From Anaerolineales bacterium (GTDB lineage Bacteria; Chloroflexota; Anaerolineae; Anaerolineales; UBA11579): DNA of 41,108 nucleotides. A model generated the notes under the pieces. That model saw nothing but the letters and a program-made list of their open reading frames with translations. It did not search any database and was not told where the DNA came from. Position 1 is the first letter of the stretch; every line of letters starts with the position of its first letter. Both the position numbers and the translations under genes were made by a program. This document shows, piece by piece, positions 32,607-39,855 of the stretch. The stretch covers positions 1 to 41,108 of the forward strand of contig JAFGDK010000016.1 in NCBI GenBank assembly GCA_016932165.1, written 5' to 3'.

Positions 32607-34172
32607 CTACCGTTTTTCAGCCTCGATGAAGTTGCGTACGCTGGGGTCTACCAGCCCGCCGGCAATCACCTCTCTGATCGTCTCCGGACGCACGCCTTCT
32701 TCATACAGCTTGATCACACTTTTAACCGGCATTTCTTCCAGTCCGGCTTGGCGGATCGCTTTGATATAGCTGGCGGGCATATCCTCATCGGCGAGGCGGA
32801 TCACGTCCCGGACGCTGAGCGGCACCCACCAGGCTTCGGTGACCTCTTTGGCATACTCCGGGGTGATATTGTTATCTGCCAGGCGGCGCAGGTCTCGCAT
32901 GCTGACCTCTTCCTCGAAGATTTCGCTGAACTCACCCGCTTCGCCGCCCACTACCTGCCCATGATGGCCGCGCAGGATTTCCTCGCTGTCCAGTTCAGCG
33001 TTGTAAGAGAGCATTTGGCTTACATAACTTGCTGGCACACCCTTGATGTACAGGCCGATGATTTCATCAATCTCATCTTTCAGCCCAGCTTCCCTGACTT
33101 CACGCACATAGCGGGGCGAGACGCCGTGGATGCCCATCTGCACCAGGTCATCTACATCCAGGCCGGGTTCAATTTCCAGCAATTGCTTGATGTACTGCGG
33201 GCGCAGGCCATGGATGCTGAATTCGATCAGGTCGTCGGCGTTTAGATCCAGGCCCAATTCACGCAGTTCCCGAATGAACGCGGCGCGCACATCATGCACC
33301 CCAAAACGGACAATATCGTCCAGTTCAAGGTCGGCGAAGCCCATCTCGCGCAGTTCCCGGATGAAGGATGGCCGGATATCGTGAATACCAATCTCAACAA
33401 TCTCATCGATCTCCAGATCATCGAAGCCCAGGTCAACCATTTCCTTGACCAGCCTGGGAGAGATGTTGTGAATACTCAGTTCCACAATCTCGTCCACCGT
33501 CATTTCCGTGAAGCCGAGTTCAAATAATTCCTGGACAAACTGCGGCCGGACATTGTGGATGCTCAGCTCGGTAAGGTCATCAAATGTCAGGGTATCAAAG
33601 CTGAACTCGCGCATCTGCCGGATAAATTTAGGTCGCACGTTGAACATACGCAACTTGGCAATCTCCTCAGCGCTGAAATTTCCGAGCCCCTCTTCACCCA
33701 ACGAGAGGATGTACTTAGGCGAGACGTTGTGGATCTTCAACTGCACCAGTTCATCGACGCTCAAGCCGGTCAAACCGGCCTCTGCCAGCGCCTGGATGTA
33801 TTTAGGTGTAATGCTGTGAATGCGGAACTGCTGGTATTCAGAATAATCCAGGTCGGGGTAACCGGTTTCGGCAAGTTCCTGCCTAAATTCTTCTGTGATG
33901 CCAAAGGGATCGATCCGCCCAAAACCAGCCGCCAGTCTTCCGGAGGGATCGAAGCCCAGGTTGGGCAAGGGCGGGACTGCCGGCACGCCCGGTACACCCG
34001 GTACGCCGGGCACATTCAGAATTCTGCCCGGCCTGGCAGACTTTTTGGCGGCAGACTGGATGTTTTCCTCGCTTTTATCCAGCGCCTGGAGCAGCTGGTC
34101 GCCTTCCTCGGCGGTAATCTTGCCTTCGGCGATCATCGTCAAAATCATGGTGCGTTCTTCTTTTATCGTCAT
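32607..34172 (-). CDS. Large helical repeat protein of ~29-residue units
   Basis: A 521-residue protein without signal peptide or membrane segment. Residues 1-32 form a helix pair with the G-x-I-x-x-E-E-G motif (AEGKITAEEGDQLLQAL). A Pro/Val linker (VPGVPGVPGVPAVPPLP, 54-70) follows. From about 117 to 505 are tandem units with consensus (I/V)-H-x-(I/V)-(S/T/R)-P-x-(Y/F)-(I/V)-x-x-(L/M)-x-x-x-G-x-x-x-(L/F)-x-x-(D/E)-(D/E)-(I/L). Starts of the I-H motif at 118, 147, 176, 205, 234, 263, 292 (29-residue spacing), then 320, 348, 376 (28), and three more at 431, 460, 489 with one degenerate stretch between. Similar units occur in C-terminal regions of some M56/BlaR1-type proteins, but no peptidase is here. 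Probably a solenoid binding protein. Confidence 0.85.
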   Translation of the reverse strand: MTIKEERTMILTMIAEGKITAEEGDQLLQALDKSEENIQSAAKKSARPGRILNVPGVPGVPGVPAVPPLPNLGFDPSGRLAAGFGRIDPFGITEEFRQELAETGYPDLDYSEYQQFRIHSITPKYIQALAEAGLTGLSVDELVQLKIHNVSPKYILSLGEEGLGNFSAEEIAKLRMFNVRPKFIRQMREFSFDTLTFDDLTELSIHNVRPQFVQELFELGFTEMTVDEIVELSIHNISPRLVKEMVDLGFDDLEIDEIVEIGIHDIRPSFIRELREMGFADLELDDIVRFGVHDVRAAFIRELRELGLDLNADDLIEFSIHGLRPQYIKQLLEIEPGLDVDDLVQMGIHGVSPRYVREVREAGLKDEIDEIIGLYIKGVPASYVSQMLSYNAELDSEEILRGHHGQVVGGEAGEFSEIFEEEVSMRDLRRLADNNITPEYAKEVTEAWWVPLSVRDVIRLADEDMPASYIKAIRQAGLEEMPVKSVIKLYEEGVRPETIREVIAGGLVDPSVRNFIEAEKR

Positions 34173-34209
34173 CTTCTTTTCCTGGTTTGAGTAGGTTGGT
34201 CAGTAGTCA

Positions 34210-34512
34210 CTACTGGACGGCAGTTTTTGAAGCTCTACGCCGGGTCAGGCGTTGTAGAAACCAAGGCCTCTGGTTTCTCGCCGCATCAGGGCAGATTGCC
34301 TGGTTGAGCTTCTTGATCACGTTTTCCAGGTTCTCCTGGTCTGCGTCAATCTCTAGGATGATCTGGTTATTGCTGGCTGGCGAGTGGGGTGTTGCAGTGG
34401 TGCGGAGCGGCTGGTCGCTGATCGTTTCCAGCAGCCATTCGGCCTCACCAGGATCAATTTTGCCGGTTTCCAGCAGATCGAGTACAAAGCGCTGGTTAGT
34501 CTGGGTAGACAT
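34210..34512 (-). CDS. Small protein with N-terminal GxIxxEEA helix pair
   Basis: A 100-residue protein. It starts with a helix pair 'RFVLDLLETGKIDPGEAEWLLETI' split by the G-K-I-D motif, a variable linker, then a beta-like strand IILEIDADQENLENVIKKLNQA and a basic C-terminal tail (FLQRLTRRRASK). ATG 34512 is chosen because AAGGAG lies seven bases upstream. It sits 37 bases after the DUF2089 gene and 37 bases before the repeat protein, so it is the middle gene of that operon. I recognise no annotated family. The N-terminus is shared with both neighbours. Confidence 0.75.
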   Translation of the reverse strand: MSTQTNQRFVLDLLETGKIDPGEAEWLLETISDQPLRTTATPHSPASNNQIILEIDADQENLENVIKKLNQAICPDAARNQRPWFLQRLTRRRASKTAVQ

Positions 34513-34556
34513 AGTGGACTCCTTCACTTCTGAGCGGGGAACTTTACCGTTCCGGG

Positions 34557-34931
34557 TTATTTTTTACCGAGGTTGGTCAGTTTTTGAGTGGCTTCTTCCA
34601 CGCCGATCTCGCCGCTGCTGAGCTGCTCCAAGATCAATTTGCGCTGGGCTTCCAAATCTTGTGGCTGGGCGCTGAGCCCCATTTCGGTGATCAGCTTGTC
34701 CAGCCGGGTGCGGATCGTCCAGTAGGACTGCCCGAGTTCGCGCTCCATCTCTTTGACATTGCCGCGGTAGCGGATGAAATTCTCCAGGAAACGCAGGTTC
34801 TCCTCGGAGAGGTGAGCAAAGGGGCTGACCGGGTAATACCCAGCGATGTTGGTGTTGCAGTTTGTGCAGGTCAGCTGGGTGATCACCATTTGATGCTGGC
34901 AGCTTGGGCAGGTGGAAGGGATTGCAGACAT
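34557..34931 (-). CDS. DUF2089-family zinc-ribbon/HTH regulator, copy 2
   Basis: A 124-residue DUF2089 protein. Four cysteines (CPSC ... CTNC) form a zinc ribbon, the middle is a HTH-like helical region ('VKEMERELGQSYWTIRTRLDKL' around residues 59-80) and the tail LSSGEIGVEEATQKL is the short G-x-I-x-x-E-E-A motif. Start ATG 34931 has AAAGGAG nine bases upstream. It is the first gene of a three-gene operon with a strong promoter (34953-34981) and a palindromic operator (34985-35004), so autoregulation is plausible. Its target genes beyond the operon are unknown. Confidence 0.88.
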   Translation of the reverse strand: MSAIPSTCPSCQHQMVITQLTCTNCNTNIAGYYPVSPFAHLSEENLRFLENFIRYRGNVKEMERELGQSYWTIRTRLDKLITEMGLSAQPQDLEAQRKLILEQLSSGEIGVEEATQKLTNLGKK

Positions 34932-34952
34932 AATTTTGGTCTCCTTTTGCTT

Positions 34953-34981
34953 AAAATAGCATAATTTTGAAATTAAGTCAA
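34953..34981 (-). promoter_or_regulatory. Sigma70-type promoter of the DUF2089 operon
   Basis: Read on the minus strand: -35 TTGACT (34981-34976), 17-base spacer, -10 TATTTT (34958-34953). Near-consensus at both hexamers with ideal spacing. The start codon is 22 bases downstream of the -10. Confidence 0.8.
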
Positions 34982-34984
34982 TAT

Positions 34985-35004
34985 TTTTGGTTATTAAACC
35001 AAAA
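34985..35004. promoter_or_regulatory. 20-bp palindrome adjoining the -35 of the DUF2089 operon
   Basis: TTTTGGTT-ATTA-AACCAAAA (34985-35004), a perfect 8-bp inverted repeat with a four-base centre, starting three bases upstream of the -35. The flanks extend it imperfectly (ATAT ... TATT). Position suits an activator, or a repressor of the promoter. The DUF2089 product encoded just downstream is the obvious candidate to bind it, by inference. Confidence 0.65.
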
Positions 35005-35084
35005 TATTTAGAATTGCTGTCGAAGTATTCAAATTTTTTATCTGATTGTAAACACCCCATCCCATCTACTTCTTACAAAAGCAT

Positions 35085-35190
35085 CCACCCTTCCCCTTGA
35101 AAAGGGAGGGGCAAAAGCGATTGAGTGAATCATTGCTGACTCATCGTCCTCCCCCCTTTCAAGGGGGAGGAAAGCGGCACAGCCGGAGGA
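35085..35190. repeat. Dispersed palindromic repeat, diverged copy
   Basis: Two palindrome blocks in one segment: CCCTTCCCCTTGAAAAGGG and CCTCCCCCCTTTCAAGGGG, then AGGAAAGCGGCACAGCCGGA and GGGGGTCCGTCTGG. The order and tail resemble the long copies at 524 and 4340 but the sequence between is different. The gap 35005-35299 holds no gene. Confidence 0.6.
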
Positions 35191-35299
35191 GGGGGTCCGT
35201 CTGGAGTGTTTCCCGCCCACCCAGACAGGCAGGTCTGCCACCTAGCCAAACGCCTGATGTCGATTTCTACACATTCCGCTATCATTCAAAATGAAGGTT

Positions 35300-35328
35300 C
35301 TAACATAAAACCAACACTGATCTAGTAT
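35300..35328 (+). promoter_or_regulatory. Candidate promoter of the HtrA-like gene
   Basis: CTAACA (35300-35305), 17-base spacer, TAGTAT (35323-35328); the ribosome binding site AAAGGAG follows at 35335-35341 and the start codon ten bases later. Two mismatches in the -35. Confidence 0.45.
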
Positions 35329-35350
35329 GATTTGAAAGGAGTATAACCAA

Positions 35351-36406
35351 ATGAATGGTGAACTGAAAAAATTTTCTGAGGACCTGGCGGAAGCGGCTGC
35401 TTTGGCTGGCAAATCGGTGGTCACGGTCAAATCCCGGCGCAGGCTGCCCGCCAGCGGGATAGCCCTGGATGCTGAAACGATCCTCACTGCAGCCCATGTC
35501 ATCGAGGACGAGGAGAATATCCGTGTGGTGCTGGCAGACGGTAATCAGCAGCCTGCCAACCTGGTGGGCTATGATCCCAACTCAGACCTGGCGGTGCTGG
35601 CCCTGGAGAACGGCGGCGCACAACCAGCGGCAATCGCCGCGGAGGTTAAAGTTGGCGAACTTGTGCTGGCACTCGGCCGTCCATCTGGGGATCTGCAGGC
35701 TTCCCTGGGCACGCTGAGCGCCAAAGGCGGTCCCGGGCATCACCGCGGCGGCGGGATGCTGGAAGGCCACTACCGCACAGACGCCACCCCCTTCCCGGGT
35801 TTCTCCGGCGGCCCTCTGGTGAATGTCTCCGGGCAGGTCGTGGGGATCAACACCTCCGGGCTCTGGCATGGGAAATCAATTGCCATCCCGATGCCAATCG
35901 CCCTCAAGATCGCTGAGCTGTTGAAGAAAGACGGCACGATCAAACGCGGCTATCTGGGCATCACCGGCCAACCAGTGGAGCTGCCCGAAGGATCAGCTGC
36001 GGGGTTGGGACGTGATCAGACCCAGGGCCTGCTGATCGTCGGGATCGAGAAGGACAGCCCGGCAGCCGCATCCGGCCTGCTGATCGGGGATATCCTCGTT
36101 GGGCTGGCTGGAGAACCAATCGAGAACCATAACCAGCTGCTCAACGCACTGACTGGTGAGCTCGTCGGGCAGCAATCTGAGCTGGAAGTGCTGCGCGGCG
36201 GCAAGCCCGAGACCCTCAAGGTGACGGTTGGCGAACGCCCTGATTACCACGACGACCCCCATCGCCCACGCCACTGGCGGGGACAGCGCATGGTCAGGTT
36301 TCGCCGGGGAGACTGGCATGAAGGCAGAGGCGCGCATGCTCCCGGCCGCCACCGCCGCAGCCATGAACACCATGAGCGCCACCACGATGGCGAAAAGGAT
36401 GAATAG
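35351..36406 (+). CDS. Cytoplasmic HtrA/DegP-like serine protease with PDZ domain and His-rich tail
   Basis: A 351-residue trypsin-fold protease. The triad reads H49 (TAAHVIED), D79 (NSDLAVL) and S152 (GFSGGPLVN), with F in place of the usual N before the Ser. A PDZ domain follows at about 195-305. The C-terminal 45 residues are rich in His, Arg and Gly (HRPRHWRGQRM, HHERHHDGEK) and may bind metal or nucleic acid. There is no signal peptide or membrane anchor, unlike most HtrA proteins, so it would work in the cytoplasm. A helical N-terminus (LAEAAALAGKSVVTV) replaces the usual leader. Co-transcribed with the LuxR-type gene 20 bases later. Confidence 0.88.
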   Translation: MNGELKKFSEDLAEAAALAGKSVVTVKSRRRLPASGIALDAETILTAAHVIEDEENIRVVLADGNQQPANLVGYDPNSDLAVLALENGGAQPAAIAAEVKVGELVLALGRPSGDLQASLGTLSAKGGPGHHRGGGMLEGHYRTDATPFPGFSGGPLVNVSGQVVGINTSGLWHGKSIAIPMPIALKIAELLKKDGTIKRGYLGITGQPVELPEGSAAGLGRDQTQGLLIVGIEKDSPAAASGLLIGDILVGLAGEPIENHNQLLNALTGELVGQQSELEVLRGGKPETLKVTVGERPDYHDDPHRPRHWRGQRMVRFRRGDWHEGRGAHAPGRHRRSHEHHERHHDGEKDE

Positions 36407-36425
36407 CTGAATTGGAGGGTCAGGA

Positions 36426-37046
36426 TTGATCCAGACCGTAATTGTTGCCCCAGCCCTGGCCGTGCGAGCCGGGCTGCGGGCCATTCTGGAGGCTGCCGGG
36501 GATTTTAAAATCGTCTCTGAAGCCGCCAGGTTATCAGATTTAGTGCCAGAGAGCCAGGGGATTGATCTGGTGTTGCTCCAGCCTGCCGCTATGGAGGTGT
36601 CTTCGTTCAGTCAAGAAATCATCCCCCCGGAGGCAGCCATCCTGCTGATCTCGGATCAATCTGCCCTGATGGCAGACCTGGCCGGCAAGCCGCCGCGCGC
36701 CTGGGGCATCCTGCCCCCGGACTGCCGGGAAGATGAGCTGCTGGCTGCCCTGTATGCCCTGGACCTGGGACTGGTGGCAGCATCACCGCATCTGATCGCC
36801 AATCTGATCACCTCCCGCCCGAACAAATCTGGTAGCAAGGTTGATTTCCCTGATCTGACCGAGCGCGAGCTTCAAGTGCTAGACCTGCTGGCCGAAGGGT
36901 ACGCCAATAAACAGATCTCGCTGGAGCTGGGGATCAGCGAGCACACGGTTAAGTTCCATGTTTCATCGATCTACACCAAGCTGAATGTCTCCAATCGGGC
37001 GGAAGCCGTGCGCATGGGAATTCAGAATGGGTTGATCGTGATCTAG
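36426..37046 (+). CDS. LuxR-type regulator with degenerate receiver domain
   Basis: A 206-residue protein. The C-terminal HTH (about 141-200) is textbook LuxR/GerE: LTERELQVLDLLAEGYANKQ, then ISLELGISEHTVKFHVSSIY. The N-terminal ~120 residues follow the receiver fold but lack the acidic pair and have Q52 where the phosphoacceptor Asp is expected (LVLLQPAAM), so activation is not by phosphorylation. Start is TTG 36426, supported by GGAGG eight bases upstream. It follows the protease gene by 20 bases, so it may regulate that gene in response to an unknown signal. Confidence 0.88.
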   Translation: MIQTVIVAPALAVRAGLRAILEAAGDFKIVSEAARLSDLVPESQGIDLVLLQPAAMEVSSFSQEIIPPEAAILLISDQSALMADLAGKPPRAWGILPPDCREDELLAALYALDLGLVAASPHLIANLITSRPNKSGSKVDFPDLTERELQVLDLLAEGYANKQISLELGISEHTVKFHVSSIYTKLNVSNRAEAVRMGIQNGLIVI

Positions 37047-37055
37047 GGGATCAGT

Positions 37056-37106
37056 CTGATAGTTCCTTGTTCAGAATCAAAAAAGATCACACCATCAAAC
37101 TATCAG
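37056..37106 (+). repeat. 9-bp inverted repeat downstream of LuxR-type gene
   Basis: CTGATAGTT (37056-37064) and AACTATCAG (37098-37106) with a 33-base loop, in a 130-base gap between two plus-strand genes. No U-run. It could be part of a transcript end or an operator pair; I cannot decide. Confidence 0.35.
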
Positions 37107-37179
37107 GCCATCCAACTCATTTCTTATATTTTCGCTGTATCATAAAGAGGTAGTCAATTATCAAATCAAGGAGACGACC

Positions 37180-37461
37180 ATGTCAAAGAAATCAGTCCTG
37201 CTAAAGAACAAGGAACGCATGTCCCGCGCAGATGCCGCTGCTTTTTTGCGTCAGCTGGCTGAGAAGTTGGAATCCGGGAAGATCCATCTGGCCCAGGGGA
37301 CCAGGGAGGTGGTCATGGATCTGCCTGCCGAGCTGGTGCTGGAGGTCAAGGTGGACGATAAACCCAGACGCCGGATGGGCACCAAACGTTCGTTGGAGCT
37401 GGAACTGGAATGGTACACCGGTGAGGATGCTGAGCCGCGTGCCGACCTGGAATTAAAGTAA
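37180..37461 (+). CDS. Amphi-Trp domain protein
   Basis: A 93-residue protein of the amphi-Trp family (TIGR04354): an N-terminal helix with alternating A/L residues (DAAAFLRQLAEKLESGKI), strand 'VVMDLPAELVLEVKVD' and the terminal LELELEWYTGEDAE carrying the tryptophan. Such proteins are short, conserved and of unknown function. AAGGAG lies six bases upstream of the ATG. It stands alone in the gap between the LuxR-type gene and the lipoprotein gene. Confidence 0.82.
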   Translation: MSKKSVLLKNKERMSRADAAAFLRQLAEKLESGKIHLAQGTREVVMDLPAELVLEVKVDDKPRRRMGTKRSLELELEWYTGEDAEPRADLELK

Positions 37462-37556
37462 TCCCGGCTCACTCATCACAATTTAACACTGTCAGGCTCT
37501 CAACTCCCTATAATGGGAGAAGAGAGTTTTTTGGTTACCAGCCAGGGAGAGACTGC

Positions 37557-38357
37557 ATGCAAAAGGATATTGAAAGAACCAGATCTTCATTTTCTAGACA
37601 AACTGTCCTGTTGATCCTTGTGCTGGCGGTCAGCCTGGCGGGTTGTGGGGAACTTTCTTCCGAACCGGCGGGGGAAGTCTCCAATGCCGCGCTGAATCCG
37701 ACAAGTGCGCCCGCTTCAACCCTGCTGCCGGCGGATACACCTGGCCTGATCCAAAGTGCGCCAGAGGTTTCCCTGGTGGTGCCTGCCGCCGCCCCGCCCA
37801 TCCTTGATGGCACCATCTCCCCGGGGGAATGGGATCCGGCAGTTATTGCCGACTATCAAGATGGCAGCCAGCTGATGATGATGCACGCCGAGGGGGTGTT
37901 GTATCTTGCCATCCGGGCGAGTGCGCCTGAGATCATCATGGCGAATATCTTTGTGCAGCGCGGGGATCAGATTTCGATCCTGCATTCCTCGGCGGCGCTG
38001 GGAATGGCCAAATATGCACCCAGCGGCGGGGTCTGGAACCTCACCCAGAACTTCACCTGGCGCTGCCGGGACACCGGTTTCAGCCAAGCCGCCCAGGCAG
38101 AGCGGGATGAATTCTGGCAGCAGGAGGGTTGGCTGGCCGCCAATGCCAGGATGGGCACGCCCAATCAGCTTGAATACCAGATCTCGCTGGCGGAGGAGAT
38201 TACATCCATGGCGGTGATTTTCGTCCAGGAGCTTGTCCCCATCCCCTTCCCGGTTGGTCTGGCGGATGCCTGCGTTCAGACTTACCCGCAGGGGCTTCCG
38301 GAGGAAATGCAGTTCTCAGTTGAGGATTGGGTCGGGCTGGAATTGGTTGAAGATTAG
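37557..38357 (+). CDS. Lipoprotein with CBM9/DOMON-like domain
   Basis: A 266-residue exported lipoprotein: signal peptide with lipobox LAGC, acylated Cys at 30, a Ser/Thr/Pro/Ala linker to about 75 (LNPTSAPASTLLPADTP), then a domain starting 'PPILDGTISPGEWDPAVIAD' and rich in beta strands, resembling the CBM9/DOMON-like fold that binds carbohydrate or heme. Two cysteines (in WRCRD and DACVQ) may pair. AGGGAG precedes the start. It is anchored on the outer face of the membrane; ligand unknown. Confidence 0.75.
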   Translation: MQKDIERTRSSFSRQTVLLILVLAVSLAGCGELSSEPAGEVSNAALNPTSAPASTLLPADTPGLIQSAPEVSLVVPAAAPPILDGTISPGEWDPAVIADYQDGSQLMMMHAEGVLYLAIRASAPEIIMANIFVQRGDQISILHSSAALGMAKYAPSGGVWNLTQNFTWRCRDTGFSQAAQAERDEFWQQEGWLAANARMGTPNQLEYQISLAEEITSMAVIFVQELVPIPFPVGLADACVQTYPQGLPEEMQFSVEDWVGLELVED

Positions 38358-38519
38358 GTGATATTGCAAGAGAATAAATCGTTCGAATGGGTGCCAGAAC
38401 AAAATCTCGGTTTGAGAGTATTTGTTGAAGCGGTGGGAAGTTGCATCTGCTATTGCCTCCCTATTTAATGTTATACTCACCAGTCAGGAAATAAATCACA
38501 ACCCAAGGAGACGCGAACA

Positions 38520-38768
38520 ATGCTGGTAAAACTTGAGTTGGTTTACTGCGCGGCCTGACACTACACCGAACGGGCCATCCGTGCGATGACCGAGATTTTG
38601 AGCGATGAAAATCTGGAACGCCAGATCGAAGCTTTTTCCCTGGTCCCCTCCGACGGCGGGAAGTTCGAATTCAGCGCCAACGGCGAGCTGCTGTATTCCA
38701 AACTGCGGACCGGCCGCCATGTGGAACCAGGCGAACTGAGGAAAATCCTCACACACCATTTAAAATGA
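38520..38768 (+). CDS. Rdx-family (SelW-like) selenoprotein with in-frame TGA
   Basis: An 82-residue protein in which codon 13, TGA (38556-38558), must be read through. The start ATG has AAGGAG nine bases upstream, and the frame continues after TGA to a normal stop at 38768. The result is LVYC-A-A-U-HYTER with a redox motif C10-x-x-U13, the same site as the CxxC/CxxU of Rdx proteins (SelW/SelT/SelH). The rest fits the family: [20 protein letters not shown] and [15 protein letters not shown]. This could be dismissed as a pseudogene, but the start signal, frame and motif all argue for selenocysteine. A SECIS-like hairpin follows (38567-38585). Standard annotation would begin it at the next ATG (38586) and lose the active site. 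First gene before trpS. Confidence 0.85.
38567..38585 (+). promoter_or_regulatory. Candidate bacterial SECIS element
   Basis: A hairpin immediately downstream of the TGA: CG-A-ACGG, loop GCCAT, CCGT-G-CG, with a single A-G mismatch and the apical loop opening in G. The loop G is the 16th base after TGA, within the 16-37 range described for bacterial SECIS elements, and loop size (5) is also in range. Stem is short. Confidence 0.55.
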
Positions 38769-38796
38769 TTTCCTGGTTGTTTGGCAAGGAAAAACC

Positions 38797-39855
38797 ATGA
38801 GCGATAAAAAGAGACTTCTTACCGGAGACCGCCCGACCGGCAAACTGCACCTCGGGCACCTGGTCGGTTCGATCAACAACCGCGTGCGGCTGCAGGATGA
38901 GTATCAAAGCTTCTTCCTGATCGCCGACCTGCACATGCTGACCACCAAGAACAGCCCGGAGGATATTGCCCAGATCGACAAGAACGCCCACGATATGATC
39001 CTGGACCAGATCGCCGCCGGGATCGACCCGGATAAGGTCACCTTTTATTTGCAGTCCGGCATTCCCGAGATCCACGAGATGTACACCCTTTTCCAGAGCC
39101 TGGTGACGGTGGCGCGTTTGGAGCGGCTGCCCAGCCTCAAGGATATGGCCCGCGATGCCGGGATCGAGATGCCCCTCGCCCTGCTGGGATACCCGGTGCT
39201 GCAGGCTGCCGATATCCTCTGCGTGCGCGGCGACCTGGTGCCGGTGGGCAAGGACAATATCGCCCATGTGGAGATCACCCGCGAGATCGCCCGGCGCTTC
39301 AACTTCCTCTACGGCGAGACGCTGCCCGTGCCGGAAGGGATGATCGGCGAGGTGCCGACTTTGGTGGGCACCGACGGGCAGGCCAAGATGAGCAAGAGCC
39401 TGAACAACACCATCTACCTCAGCGACAGCCCAGACGAGGTCAACAAGAAGGTGCGCGGCATGTACACCGACCCCAACCGGGTCAGCGCCGATGTGCCCGG
39501 CACGGTCGAGGGCAACCCGGTGTTCATCTACCACGACGCCTTCAATCCCAACAAGGCAGAGGTCGAAGACCTCAAGACCCGCTACCGGGCCGGCAAGGTC
39601 GGCGATGTGGAGGTCAAGCAGAAGCTGGCCGCCGCGATTAACAACCTGCTCGCCCCCATGCACGAACGCCGCGCAGAATATGAAGACCCCGGCCTGATCG
39701 AGGAAATCCTCTACCACGGCACCCTGGTGGCGCGTGAAGAGACCCAGCAGACCCTTTATGCGATCAAGAAGGCCATGGGGCTGGCCGGGGTGTGGAACCG
39801 CATCCGCCGCAAGGTGGAAAAACGCCAGAAGAACCTCGCCAAACCGGGGGAGTAG
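38797..39855 (+). CDS. trpS: Tryptophan-tRNA ligase
   Basis: A 352-residue class Ic synthetase that charges tRNA-Trp. The HIGH motif is HLGH at 18-21 ([12 protein letters not shown]), the KMSKS motif AKMSKS is at 196-201, and the [10 protein letters not shown] and ADIL regions are typical. AAGGA lies eight bases upstream of ATG. It begins 28 bases after the Rdx gene and ends flush with dtd. No T-box or leader peptide is visible, so it seems constitutively expressed as part of the operon. Confidence 0.96.
   Translation: MSDKKRLLTGDRPTGKLHLGHLVGSINNRVRLQDEYQSFFLIADLHMLTTKNSPEDIAQIDKNAHDMILDQIAAGIDPDKVTFYLQSGIPEIHEMYTLFQSLVTVARLERLPSLKDMARDAGIEMPLALLGYPVLQAADILCVRGDLVPVGKDNIAHVEITREIARRFNFLYGETLPVPEGMIGEVPTLVGTDGQAKMSKSLNNTIYLSDSPDEVNKKVRGMYTDPNRVSADVPGTVEGNPVFIYHDAFNPNKAEVEDLKTRYRAGKVGDVEVKQKLAAAINNLLAPMHERRAEYEDPGLIEEILYHGTLVAREETQQTLYAIKKAMGLAGVWNRIRRKVEKRQKNLAKPGE

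Noticed and set aside
33960-34020. Short tandem repeat in DNA (GGTACACCCGG-like)
   Set aside because: It is the coding sequence for the V-P-G linker of the repeat protein, not an intergenic satellite.
32607-34172. Possible CRISPR-like periodicity of about 87 bases
   Set aside because: The period arises from 29-residue protein units; units are diverged at DNA level and there are no spacers.
38586-38768. A 60-residue ORF starting at 38586
   Set aside because: It is the in-frame remainder of the Rdx gene after the TGA codon, not a separate gene.
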